In this document: positions 1 through 8,700 of the stretch, piece after piece
Numbering within the stretch: the first letter of the stretch is position 1
Layout of the letters: each line of letters starts with the position of its first letter
Source: Colwellia chukchiensis
Lineage (GTDB): Bacteria > Pseudomonadota > Gammaproteobacteria > Enterobacterales > Alteromonadaceae
DNA length: 64,000 bases
NCBI RefSeq assembly: GCF_002104455.1
Contig: NZ_NBOC01000009.1
Location: 1-64,000, forward strand
Direction: 5' to 3'
Translations under genes and position numbers: made by a program
The notes under the pieces: model-generated
What the model was told of the DNA's origin: nothing
Database searches by the model: none
The model's input: only the letters and a program-made list of their open reading frames with translations

Positions 1-46
1 GTTTATCAACAAGGGATTTCCAATCATCAAGTGTTCTGCGTTGCAT
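1..46 (-). CDS. tnpA: IS66-family accessory protein TnpA, N-terminal fragment (cut by window edge)
   Basis: An ATG at 44-46 (minus strand) follows a TTGGAG ribosome binding site at suitable spacing. The first 15 residues are MQRRTLDDWKSLVDK, which resemble the RR(T/S)xxxWxxL opening of the ~100-residue IS66 TnpA accessory proteins. The frame stays open to the window edge. Its place about 80 bases inside the terminal repeat is where tnpA sits in this family. The assignment rests on 15 residues plus context. Confidence 0.6.
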   Translation of the reverse strand, partial: MQRRTLDDWKSLVDK

Positions 47-127
47 AGGTTGCTCCAAGAAAAAATATTAGAGCAACTTTAAATTGAAAGGTTAATTCAG
101 GAAATGTGCAGTTGGCCGGACGTTTAC
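1..127 (-). mobile_element. Left end of an IS66-family insertion sequence (element runs off the window)
   Basis: Read on the minus strand, the segment starts at 127 with GTAAACGTCCGGCC, which fits the GTAA(A/G)CG terminal inverted repeat of IS66-family elements. About 80 bases inside it a small ORF opens with the look of IS66 TnpA. The bases just outside, 128-135, are CATATATA and would be one copy of the 8-bp target duplication this family makes. The other end and the tnpB/tnpC genes lie left of the window, so neither the second inverted repeat nor the duplication can be confirmed here. Confidence 0.75.
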
Positions 128-135
128 CATATATA
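128..135. repeat. Candidate 8-bp target-site duplication of the IS66 element
   Basis: CATATATA directly abuts the IS66 terminal repeat. The family duplicates 8 bp on insertion. The second copy would be outside the window, so this is a prediction. The stretch from 128 to 255 contains no gene that I can recognise. Confidence 0.4.
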
Positions 136-255
136 ATCTTATATTACTAGCTGCCAAGTTTCGACCATCTGTTGAACTCAAAAGCAAGCAACAGACATTT
201 AATAATCCAAAGCTCTTCTATGACTCTTGTTTAACAGAAGTTCAAAAGTACCACT

Positions 256-480
256 TTAGCATGAGCAAGCTATTTTACCTTTATGCAACCACTCTCTATA
301 ATCATTTCCACAAGTTTGCTTATAATGTTCGCATTTAGCTTCGTTCCCGTAAGAAATTTTTTTTCCGGTAAGTATCTCAACAACAGCGTGTTTAGCATAT
401 TCTTGAGGAGATTTTAGGTTTGACGTACATGAAACAACAAGGAACGCTACAAACACGATAAAAAATACATTAGGTTTCAT
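256..480 (-). CDS. Small secreted lipoprotein, unknown function (island cargo)
   Basis: A 74-residue protein when started at the ATG at 478-480. That ATG is preceded by a GGTAGAG ribosome binding site and gives a lysine-led signal peptide. The hydrophobic stretch ends in a lipobox (VVSC, then TS), so the mature protein should be a lipid-anchored peptide of about 55 residues. It carries four further cysteines, ending in CSC, which could form disulfides in the periplasm. The residue after the lipid-bearing cysteine is not aspartate, so outer-membrane sorting is expected. It is the last gene of a minus-strand cargo operon, 69 bases after the beta-barrel-like gene. I do not recognise the family. 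Confidence 0.6.
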   Translation of the reverse strand: MKPNVFFIVFVAFLVVSCTSNLKSPQEYAKHAVVEILTGKKISYGNEAKCEHYKQTCGNDYREWLHKGKIACSC

Positions 481-549
481 ATCTCTACCCATTTTTAAAA
501 TTGTATAGCCATCACCATTGATGACTATACAAATACCAAACTCTACTTT

Positions 550-1038
550 TTAAAATTGGTAACCCGCTTGTAAAAAGTAACCTACATTATCTAAGTCTGA
601 ATTAGTATAATGAATCGAGGTTCCAATATTAAAACCTCTTTTATTAATGCCATTTATGAAATATGTATAGCTTACTCCGAAACCGTATACTTCTTTTTCT
701 GTAAAATAAATAGACCCATCATTATTTCTTTTTGATTGTATTTCCTTGTCAACATTGCTTAAATAAAGCCCTAAACCATGTTTGTTAGATGAACTTTCAA
801 AAAGAGTTGTTGTAATCCAGCCTGCACTCGCGCCACATATGGTACCTAAAGTTGAACTATCTCCAGTACAACCTATCGCGATAAATTTTAGACTATCCAA
901 ATCAGTTAAAGCAACATTGCCCCCTAACCCGTTATACATTTGGCCGATTCCTACACCAAAATTAAGTTTGGACTCATCTAAACTTTTTGCAGACAATAGT
1001 GGCGAGATAAAAGAAGCTGCTAAAAGTATTAATCTCAT
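550..1038 (-). CDS. Small beta-barrel-like outer-membrane protein, unknown family (island cargo)
   Basis: A 162-residue protein with a strong ribosome binding site (AAGAGGGA, 7 bases before the ATG) and a signal peptide of about 16 residues ending near LLSA. The mature part has alternating polar/apolar stretches rich in Gly, Tyr and Ser, and it ends GYQF. A terminal aromatic residue after a final beta strand is the usual BAM recognition signal, so an 8-strand-type outer-membrane barrel is plausible. Two cysteines lie close together (GCTG and TICG). It is 17 bases downstream of the frameshifted exported-protein gene and upstream of the lipoprotein gene, which suggests one transcript. The function is unknown. 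Confidence 0.6.
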   Translation of the reverse strand: MRLILLAASFISPLLSAKSLDESKLNFGVGIGQMYNGLGGNVALTDLDSLKFIAIGCTGDSSTLGTICGASAGWITTTLFESSSNKHGLGLYLSNVDKEIQSKRNNDGSIYFTEKEVYGFGVSYTYFINGINKRGFNIGTSIHYTNSDLDNVGYFLQAGYQF

Positions 1039-1055
1039 TAAAATTCCCTCTTAAT

Positions 1056-2086
1056 TTAGTATATTTGACCGCAATCACCTGGAGTACATGTATTGTCATT
1101 TCCACCCGCAAACATAATGTAACCTATTTGAGTTGAATTAGTGAAACTACCATCGTTAATCCTCGCTGTTACTTTATGTTCACCCTTGGTAGTGGGGCTA
1201 AAGTTAACATAAGGTGTTGTGGTGGATACTACTTGATTTGGTGTAGACGGGTAATCTATGTTATCAAAAATCCATGTGAATGTAACTGGGTTACTATTTA
1301 CAGCAGCTTTAGAGTAAGTAGTATCATAGGTGTAATTCACTCGAATATGAGCTGAACTTCCAGCGCTTACAAAAGTTGGTGCTGAGCTTTTGCTGATTGT
1401 AGGAGCTTGTTGTACATAAACTTTCACAGTATCACACATCGGTATGTGAGCTTCTATATTTGGTATTGAGCTAGATGAACCAGATGAAGAGAATAGCGAC
1501 TCTACGCCATTCCAAATTAAATCATTCAACCAATCAACATCCTGCAAATATGGTAGGGTTGGCCATTCATATTGAAGCTCAGTTGGTAAGTCTTGTTTCT
1601 GTTCAGGCACCCCATGTCTTACGATTGTTTTAAAGTTTTTCTCCGTTACGACCGTAGTTAGGTAGTGCCTTCCTCTAGAGCTAGGTGTATAATGAAAGTC
1701 TCTTGCATCAAGGTTGCTAAAGCTATCTTCCTGCCAATCACCAACAAGCTTTGGGTAAGCTGACGGATGGCCTGTTATTTCCCAAAACGAGTAGCTCCCA
1801 GTTCCCGCGACACAATCTTCGCCATATAAAAAACAATATCACAGTGGTATTGTTTTTTATTAGCAATTCGATTGGTGGTACCTAACAACATAAAAGAAAC
1901 ATCATCATCCTTTATCAGGTTAAAGTTAACCATTTTCCCTAAAATATTAGTCCGGCCCGTTTCGTTATAAATAGTATGTCCATCAATACTAGAACAAGCC
2001 CCAAGTTTTTCATCATACTCAAGAGTACCGCCTACCGCAACCATGCTAGTTAAGAGTGATATTCCAAGAGTGATTCTTTTTTTCAT
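1056..2086 (-). pseudogene. Exported protein with C-terminal Ig/PKD-like domain, split by a frameshift
   Basis: Two open frames appear to be halves of one gene. The first starts at the ATG at 2084-2086 with a signal peptide (MKKRITLG..., cleavage near VAVGG) and runs in frame to 1775. The second frame is open from 1838 to 1056 but has no start of its own near its beginning; the GTG at 1608-1610 is internal. It continues with GEDCVAGTGSYSFWEITG and ends with an immunoglobulin/PKD-like beta domain (FTWIFDN; then GEHKVTARINDG). Joining the frames needs a -1 (or +2) shift between 1838 and 1775. A run of six Ts and a 13-bp inverted repeat lie at the 5' edge of that overlap. It could be a dead gene, a phase-variable gene, a recoded gene or a sequence error. 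The gene leads the cargo operon. The product is not recognised. Confidence 0.55.
1826..1860. repeat. Perfect 13-bp inverted repeat inside a coding region
   Basis: ATAAAAAACAATA (1826-1838) is matched exactly by its reverse complement at 1848-1860, with a 9-base loop. In the minus-strand mRNA this gives an A-run, a stem and then a T-run, sitting immediately before the place where the two reading frames of the exported-protein gene must join. The stem is AT-rich, so as a terminator it would be weak. Confidence 0.85.
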
Positions 2087-2102
2087 TATTAAATAATTCC
2101 AT

Positions 2103-2131
2103 TTTATAGTTTTAAAGAAGCGAACAAGCAA
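2103..2131 (-). promoter_or_regulatory. Candidate sigma-70 promoter of the cargo operon
   Basis: On the minus strand there is TTGCTT (2126-2131), a 17-bp spacer, then TATAAA (2103-2108). Transcription would start about 10 bases before the ATG at 2086, giving a very short leader. The region from here to 2350 holds no other gene that I can see. Confidence 0.45.
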
Positions 2132-2350
2132 GGAGGCATCTTGGCTCATACCTAACTCAAGAATTATCTTCCTTGATCATTCGGCGCTTACTTTAAACTT
2201 ATTCACCTAATGTTTCAACTAAAATGGATAAAATCCCATAAAAATCAATAGGCTCTAACTTGTCGTTTGCAGTCTTCAGATCAACTTTAGATCTACAGGG
2301 AAGATGAATAGATAAGCATCATAACTATATTCATGCACTTGAGTGCTCTT

Positions 2351-4585
2351 TTAGGGCACAATATAACGCAGCAGTTCAACCAAATAACTGTTTCGTTTAT
2401 GTGAATTGCTTTGAGCTTCTGTGATAATCCTCAAATCATCCGAACTGCCAACTATATGAATCTCCGCCTCGGCTCTTGTAATTGCTGTATATAACCACGC
2501 TCTATCAACTATCTTGCCCTTTTTTAATGCTATTATAATTCGCGGAAATTGCGAACCTTGAGCTTTGTGAAGGGTTACTGCATAACCCAACTCCATGCAA
2601 TCAAGTACAGGTTTCGTGACTTCGACCTTATCACCTGTGTCCAGTGTAACCTCACCGTAGCTTTCACTCGAAGATTCAACACTGGTTAGTGTACCGAGCG
2701 AACCGTTTTGAATGCCTTTGTCGTAGTGGTTTTGCGTAAATAGAATCGCATCATTCAATCTAAGGTTTTGAAAGAATCTCTCACCGTGCATTTCAAACTC
2801 AAGCCTACATCCATTAGGGTTAACAGCCTCTTGAGTTAGTTTATTAATGGCAGCAACAAGCGCTTTGGTTGGAGCCATAACACGACTGTTCTCAGTTGAT
2901 TGCAGAAACAGGTCACAGCAAACCTGAGCAATGTCGCTCTTTGCCGTTTCGTGGAAGTGGATTGCACCCGTACTTAGTTTATCCGGCACGATGCCTTGGT
3001 TGATTAGCTTAGAATATTCAGGGATGCCTGTTGAACCTTCTTGACGCTTAACGATATCTAGCATCGTATTAGCAATAGCTTTAGACAGAACGATATCAGC
3101 AAGTACCTTGCCGCAACCTATAGGTGGTAACTGGTCTGGGTCGCCAGTAAATACAATACGAACCGATGGGTGAATATGGTTGACCAGGCGATACATTGTT
3201 GGCAAGTCAATCATGCTGGCTTCATCAATCACCAGAAGATGCTTTTGTTTATCTGGGGTTGGTTCTATAGCGTCTTCACGCAATAACTTAGCAATGGTTG
3301 ATGTGATAAAGCCAATTGACTCATGCAAGCGCATAGCAGCTCTACCACTCAGTGCTACTGCGTGTATTTCAAATCCCATTTGATGGTAGGCTCGAAGTGC
3401 GGTTCTGAGTACCGTTGTTTTACCTGTTCCAGCTCCACCAGTAATGCAACTTACGGCATTATCTAAGCAAGTCACTACTGCTTCCGATTGCATCGGAGTT
3501 AACTCATAGGGAAGTTCATCCACTGCGGATATATAGGCGTTATTGGCATTTTCGTCATAAAGGTTGTTTTGGCTGGCTAACGCTTTAAGTCGCTTGGCAA
3601 CGACACTCTCCATCAATAACTGTGCTGTTGGGTGATAGTACCCATTATCAGAGTTAAGGATGTATTGCGCTTTGTTGTGACCCGCTTTGAATGCTTCTGT
3701 GACCAGCTCTTTATTTTTGATTAGCTTTGTTAGATAGGGTCTCAAGCAGGCCTGTGTTGTATAGGTGTGACCTTTTTCAATTTCTTTTCTTATAGCCGTT
3801 TCAAGTGCTGCACTGAGTCTGCGATGATCACAATTTGTGATCATAAGTTTGAATTCGCTATTTGCGACCATACGATCAACTTGATCAAACGACATCCCAA
3901 ACCCAATCAGCACATAGGGGTTCTGCTTGATAGCTTCTATCGACCTTTCAGCATGATGCTTCAATAATCTTTGCTGAATACTTGCAGGTATCTTGTGATC
4001 GGTCATCCAGTTGCAGTAGGCCAGATTCTTATACTTGGTGTAACCTTCAAAAAGCGCATTGACAGAATCCTCACTGAGAAGCCCTCTAAGCCTCTTTCTG
4101 GCTTCAGGGGTATCTTTTCTAACTATCGAGTGAAACTCCTTACCTAGTTGCTGCCAGAGCATTCTGGCTTTACTTTCTCCGATACCCTTGAAATCTGCTT
4201 CTTTTGCAATGAAGCGGATCAGTTGCTCGCCCGTTTCAGGAAGGTTACATTCAATGTGCTCTGGCGATTCATAAGTATGTTGCTGCATCACGAAATCACC
4301 AGTTTCTACTTCCCCTATCAAGCGAGTCCCATTCACTGACCAATGTTGACCAATGGCGGGTTGAACGGGGATAGAATCAGGATCTGCTTTGATCGTGACG
4401 AAATACTTCCCACTGTTAGTCTTGTAGGAATCTTTTGCCAGTGGTACACCAGTGAATATTACCATAGTGCTTGAACTATAAGGGACGCTGGTAACGCGCA
4501 ATTGTTCAGCAGCCTGTTGAGCGATTTGTGCAGACGCGTTTGCACAATTAGCAATTTGCATATTTTGCACTTTAGTCTCGTTCAT
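2351..4585 (-). CDS. RecD-like superfamily 1 DNA helicase (island mobility operon)
   Basis: A 744-residue protein with the helicase signatures of the RecD/RecD2/TraI group. Walker A is GGAGTGKTT (around residue 385), Walker B is VIDEASM (around 455) and motif III is GDPDQLPP. The C-terminal motifs VTLHKAQGSQ and YTAITRAE are the UvrD_C_2-type end. The N-terminal third has helix-hairpin-helix-like sequence (GIGESKARMLW), as in RecD2. It would unwind DNA 5' to 3'. The start overlaps the previous gene by 4 bases (ATGA), so translation is coupled to the recombinase operon. A role in excision, integration or replication of the island is inferred from this position. The partner RecB/RecC genes are absent, as expected for stand-alone RecD2 types. 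Confidence 0.8.
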   Translation of the reverse strand: MNETKVQNMQIANCANASAQIAQQAAEQLRVTSVPYSSSTMVIFTGVPLAKDSYKTNSGKYFVTIKADPDSIPVQPAIGQHWSVNGTRLIGEVETGDFVMQQHTYESPEHIECNLPETGEQLIRFIAKEADFKGIGESKARMLWQQLGKEFHSIVRKDTPEARKRLRGLLSEDSVNALFEGYTKYKNLAYCNWMTDHKIPASIQQRLLKHHAERSIEAIKQNPYVLIGFGMSFDQVDRMVANSEFKLMITNCDHRRLSAALETAIRKEIEKGHTYTTQACLRPYLTKLIKNKELVTEAFKAGHNKAQYILNSDNGYYHPTAQLLMESVVAKRLKALASQNNLYDENANNAYISAVDELPYELTPMQSEAVVTCLDNAVSCITGGAGTGKTTVLRTALRAYHQMGFEIHAVALSGRAAMRLHESIGFITSTIAKLLREDAIEPTPDKQKHLLVIDEASMIDLPTMYRLVNHIHPSVRIVFTGDPDQLPPIGCGKVLADIVLSKAIANTMLDIVKRQEGSTGIPEYSKLINQGIVPDKLSTGAIHFHETAKSDIAQVCCDLFLQSTENSRVMAPTKALVAAINKLTQEAVNPNGCRLEFEMHGERFFQNLRLNDAILFTQNHYDKGIQNGSLGTLTSVESSSESYGEVTLDTGDKVEVTKPVLDCMELGYAVTLHKAQGSQFPRIIIALKKGKIVDRAWLYTAITRAEAEIHIVGSSDDLRIITEAQSNSHKRNSYLVELLRYIVP

Positions 4586-5019
4586 CGTGGCATGAACCCC
4601 ATTTCAGAAAGGGTTTCGTTCAACTCACCAAACCGCTCTAGCTTACTCTCCAACTCCTTAACCTTGGCTTTTAACTCAATGTTCTCTGCTTCTAAAGCCG
4701 AGACTCGTTTCGAGTCCATTAATTTACGGTTTGCTGTGTTGTCGTATTGTTTAGGCTTGCTGTCATCTTTCTTTGCAGATTCGGTTACTGGTGGAAGCAC
4801 ACCTTTTTCACGCAAGTTATCCTCTAGCGTTTTGAGCGCCTCTCTAAGTGCTGGATTCTGGTTAAGAGCAGACTTACCACAACCAATCGCTTTGGCTACT
4901 TCTCCACGATTTAGTTGGCCTCTAAATATGATTTGTTTAAAGTCATTATCAGCCTGAGTGGCTTGCCATACTTCAAATGCTTCAAGATTCTGCTGTGCTT
5001 TTTGCTGACCACTTGCCAT
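4582..5019 (-). CDS. Coiled-coil protein with possible DNA-binding helices (island operon)
   Basis: A 145-residue protein. Residues ~35-65 (GEVAKAIGCGKSALNQNPAL) look like a helix-turn-helix that reads DNA. Residues ~105-140 (ALEAENIELKAKVKELESKL) form a leucine-heptad coiled coil. A lysine/proline-rich linker joins them. It lies between gmtX and the RecD-like helicase: its ATG overlaps the stop of the 22-codon micro-ORF (TAATG) and its end overlaps the helicase start. Its architecture is reminiscent of the TnpC-type accessory proteins of Tn554-like elements, but I cannot assign it by sequence. A role in directing the recombinases or helicase is inference. Confidence 0.65.
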   Translation of the reverse strand: MASGQQKAQQNLEAFEVWQATQADNDFKQIIFRGQLNRGEVAKAIGCGKSALNQNPALREALKTLEDNLREKGVLPPVTESAKKDDSKPKQYDNTANRKLMDSKRVSALEAENIELKAKVKELESKLERFGELNETLSEMGFMPR

Positions 5020-5087
5020 TACTCGTCTACCTCGTCTGATAGATATATGATAATAAGCTCTTGTTCCTGTTCCTTATTTAACTTCAC
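5019..5087 (-). CDS. Candidate 22-residue micro-ORF between gmtX and the coiled-coil gene
   Basis: A GTG at 5085-5087 opens a 22-codon frame that reads (M)KLNKEQEQELIIIYLSDEVD plus a final E. The end of gmtX supplies a ribosome binding site (GAAGAGG) 6 bases upstream. The TAA stop overlaps the ATG of the next gene (TAATG), the same junction seen between gmtZ and gmtX. It fills the only gap in an otherwise overlapping operon. It could be a real small protein or a leader that couples translation. Conservation in related islands would decide. Confidence 0.45.
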   Translation of the reverse strand: MKLNKEQEQELIIIYLSDEVDE

Positions 5088-5088
5088 A

Positions 5089-5790
5089 TCAAACCTCTTC
5101 GATTAATGGCTTTATCGCGTTATATTCAACAGGCCTTATAATGATGTTGCCACTAATAGAATCAACTAGCCTCTCTGATTCCCCTTGTCCCTGTACTTCT
5201 ACTTCTCTATCTAGCAGTGCACCCAAGATTGTTCTGATTGTATTTCTTTGAACATCAGAAAGACCTTGCGATACGGCCTTTACATCGACTGAATCCATTC
5301 CACTTGATCCAGCTTCGACCATTGACCGAATATCATAAGATGTTAATGATTCTTCGTAGTTAAACTGCTGGTCTAAAATGTTTTTAAGAGTTTCAACTCG
5401 CCTTTTTAAGGTATTGATTTCTGTGCGTACATGCAAAGGGATGATGTCCGCATCACTTCCTTCGTTATCAGCGTTTTTTGCCTTGTTGTGAGGGCAAATC
5501 CCTATAAACTCATTAAGGATATCAATGTAATTGGCTTTATCTTTTTTCTGTTCATCGTTATAAAGAAACTGAGCAGTTATTACTTTATAACTCTTATCTT
5601 CTTTATTTTTCTCAGTAGTAAATTTCTGTATTTCAGTGGGAGTAATGGGGCGCCCTGTCAACAACATCTCCTCTAGGGCACTCAACAATCGTTTAGCTGT
5701 TTTCCTAACACGCGTATCGCTTTTGTTTTCAATGTTCTTGGTCGCAAACGCTTTTGCAACGTCAAAGTTCTTTTGATTTACCTTACTCAT
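5089..5790 (-). CDS. gmtX: Gamma-mobile-trio protein GmtX-like
   Basis: A 233-residue, mostly helical and charged protein with no catalytic motif that I can see. It contains a predicted coiled segment around residues 125-150 (NTLKRRVETLKNILDQQ). Its start codon overlaps the stop of the giant recombinase (TAATG), so the two are translationally coupled. Position and size fit GmtX, the third protein of the gamma-mobile-trio islands described in Vibrio and other gammaproteobacteria, where it always accompanies GmtY and GmtZ. Its biochemical role is unknown. The identification comes mainly from gene order and size, recalled rather than searched. Confidence 0.65.
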   Translation of the reverse strand: MSKVNQKNFDVAKAFATKNIENKSDTRVRKTAKRLLSALEEMLLTGRPITPTEIQKFTTEKNKEDKSYKVITAQFLYNDEQKKDKANYIDILNEFIGICPHNKAKNADNEGSDADIIPLHVRTEINTLKRRVETLKNILDQQFNYEESLTSYDIRSMVEAGSSGMDSVDVKAVSQGLSDVQRNTIRTILGALLDREVEVQGQGESERLVDSISGNIIIRPVEYNAIKPLIEEV

Positions 5791-8700
5791 TATGAAGCCT
5801 CCTGTAGAAGGCTGACTTCATAGTTTGTTAAGTTTTGAGCTAGTGCCTTAAACCCGTCCCTGCCAAGGTTTTCCATTAAAAGATGGGGATTCTTGAACTC
5901 TTCATCGGTTATGCTACGCCCCATTAGTTCAGATGCATCATGGAGTTTGAATAATATAGCCAGTCGTTTATCGTTATCATCAGGAATGAAGTATAAGGGG
6001 TTCTGCTCCTTGGCTAGAGAGGCTGTTTGAGAAATGAATTTTTCAAGCTTTCTCAATGATATATCGGCTTCGATATCTTCAATACCTAGCACTGCTGCCT
6101 GGGTGGACGTCTCCATACATGCATCAAACATACTCAGTTGTTCTGATGTGAAATTTATCTCTGATTGAGGTTGACCAAGAACTGCTAAGCTATTTTCAAT
6201 ATTATCCTTATTCGTGCCGGATTCACCCAACATCGGCTGCCTAGAACGATCTATCAACGCCTTGCGACGGCGAGATTCTACAATTCTATGGGCTAAAACT
6301 TTTGTCACTTGATCTGCTTGATTGAGATAACGATCTGCTTTGATTGATGATAACTCTAATTCTGGGTGGTCAAAAATTTCATTTGCTTTACGCATCAATT
6401 CCTTACGCTTTTCAACGAGTTCTCTTATTTCCAAGGCTATCAGGTTGAAGTAAAGGATTTGCTCGGCTAAGTATCTAGGCCCAGTTCTGAAATATCGGCA
6501 ATTACCGCACCGATAGTCACCTCCTTCAACACTCGTAACAGTTACTTTCTTCCCGCCTTTGGTGTAAGTAACATCAATCCCTCCTGTCTTGCAATCAAAG
6601 CTGGAACATACGCCGCCATTGATAAACTTGTCTCGCCCACCTTTATCGAAGTCTGGTCTCGCATTAACTTTCTGTGTCCCTCCCTTCCAATCATCGACGA
6701 TATCGAATAGCGCAATAATTTCTTGCTTATTCTCTTCAGTAAGCCCTAATTTTTCAATCATACTTTTCTCATGCAACAAAGACGCGCCACCAGTCTTTTT
6801 AGCCTCCCGAAGTAGCTCTAAGAATTCTTCTCGGTTTTTTTTACGATAATACATTGTCATAACGCTAGTTGCGTGACCAACAATCATTTGAACGACCTCC
6901 AAAGGAACGTCATTATCAAGGAGGTCAGTGACCCCATATACACGAAGCGAATGGATGTCGAATCTCGGTTGGCCGTTACAATCAAATGCAATCAAACTGT
7001 CTTTGAATTGGGGGTATTTTTCTTTGTAGCGACGCTCTGCTTCTCTTAGAACATTAACAAAGAGTTTGCGCAATGCGTCTGCGGTAATCGGAAGCAACAA
7101 GGATCTTCTTGTGTCCGGAAACGATTTAGATATTGTTTCCTGAACCCTGCGAAACAAAGGAACATAATAAGGTAATTGATTTTTAATTCCCTCATACACC
7201 TGATTGTCTTCATCTAATTGATTTACTGGTGTAGTTACAGGTGGAGAGTATATCTCGTTGAATTTTTTTTGTTCATTGATTATTTCGTATACCTGATTAA
7301 GTGAGTCTACGTCCGTATCGGCAGGCCAAGGAATTTCATAGCCAGGCTTCGCGCCCATTATCAAATCTTTTCTCGACTGTGTTTTGTTTGTATTAACAAA
7401 AATACCAAGATTTTCTTTACCGGAACCGCTTGGGTTCCTTATAACGCCTGTACGTCCAAATTTGTTTACATGCTCTACCCCGTCATCATATTTGTAGTTT
7501 GCTAATGGGTGAGTATTTTTGACGTATTGTGCTTTCTCAAAGTCCCAGATTTGATCATCGAGCAACCCTTCATCTAACCACCTAGCTTGCATTCCACGAA
7601 TAGGTAGTAACATTAATAAATGAAGGCATCGCGGTACTGTTCTGTTGTATGTATCCCACTCCCTAGTATGTGTTTTTTGATTGAATAAACCTTTGCTATT
7701 TACTTGGTCGGTATAAATTTTATAGTCGTCTTCAAGCAATACCTCTAAGCATAATTCATGCAATAAGCTCGGCATAGCCTCTCTTGTGGTAATTTGACGC
7801 TTATCATCCGAACCGAAAGGAGTCTCTTCAATAATAGGGTGTGTTAGGTCATTACCCGTGTTAATAGACACTGTTTGTGCAGATTTTGTTAGGAATCTTT
7901 TTATAACGCGCCAATGGCTTCTATTGGTGGTATTTTGCTCGTTTAACCCAGCTATATATTCGTAAAGCGTGTTGTTAAGACCATGATTAACCTCACCATT
8001 TGAGTAGGTATGGAAATGTTTAATGTCAGCAATACAATCGAAGTATATGTTAGATGATTCAGATACGATCCAATCTGCAAAATAATTAAGCGAATGGATA
8101 GAAGATTTGCTAGCGTTTTTAGCGTACGCCCTTAAAAACTCGATTATCTCTTCACCTGCATGAGATTCTAATTGGGTATATCGCCCCGTCCCGCGTAATT
8201 GATTATGTGTTTTCAATTTACGGTTTGTTACTGAACTAAGATATGTTCTATCAAATCTTGGGTGTTTGCTAGTCCATTCAGTTGTTTCAATAGCATTAAA
8301 GAAAGCTATCCAATCAGCCTTGCGAATGGTGCCGAATTTCGCTTTACCATGCTTTTCCTGAAATACTCGTTGAGCAGCAGATATATCTTCTACAAAATGA
8401 ATCGGAAAATCTTCAATCCTCTCAATATTGGATGACTGTAGTATGCCGCGCAGATTAATTCTCTTTGCAATACCGGACTGCTTATTGGTCATCGGCGCAT
8501 AAAAGTCAAAGAGTCTATCGGCCAAGCTATTACTACTATTCCAAGTTCCTTTGCCTACCTCAATATTAACCTCGAACTTACACAAAAAAGGTAGGTAAAG
8601 GTAACCCAAAGCGCTCAGCTTAAACACTAAACAAGATGCCATTGCCTTGATTTCGGTTAAGAATGTTGAGAGTGGTGTTCGAGTGATGGTGCTTCCTACA

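Noticed and set aside
1608-1610. GTG as a true start of a separate 184-residue gene
   Set aside because: The frame continues upstream for more than 70 codons with protein-like sequence, and no ribosome binding site precedes the GTG.
1826-1838. Classical -1 ribosomal slippery heptamer at the frame switch
   Set aside because: The T6 run lies in codons GTT TTT TAT, which do not form X XXY YYZ, and the hairpin is upstream of, not after, the run.
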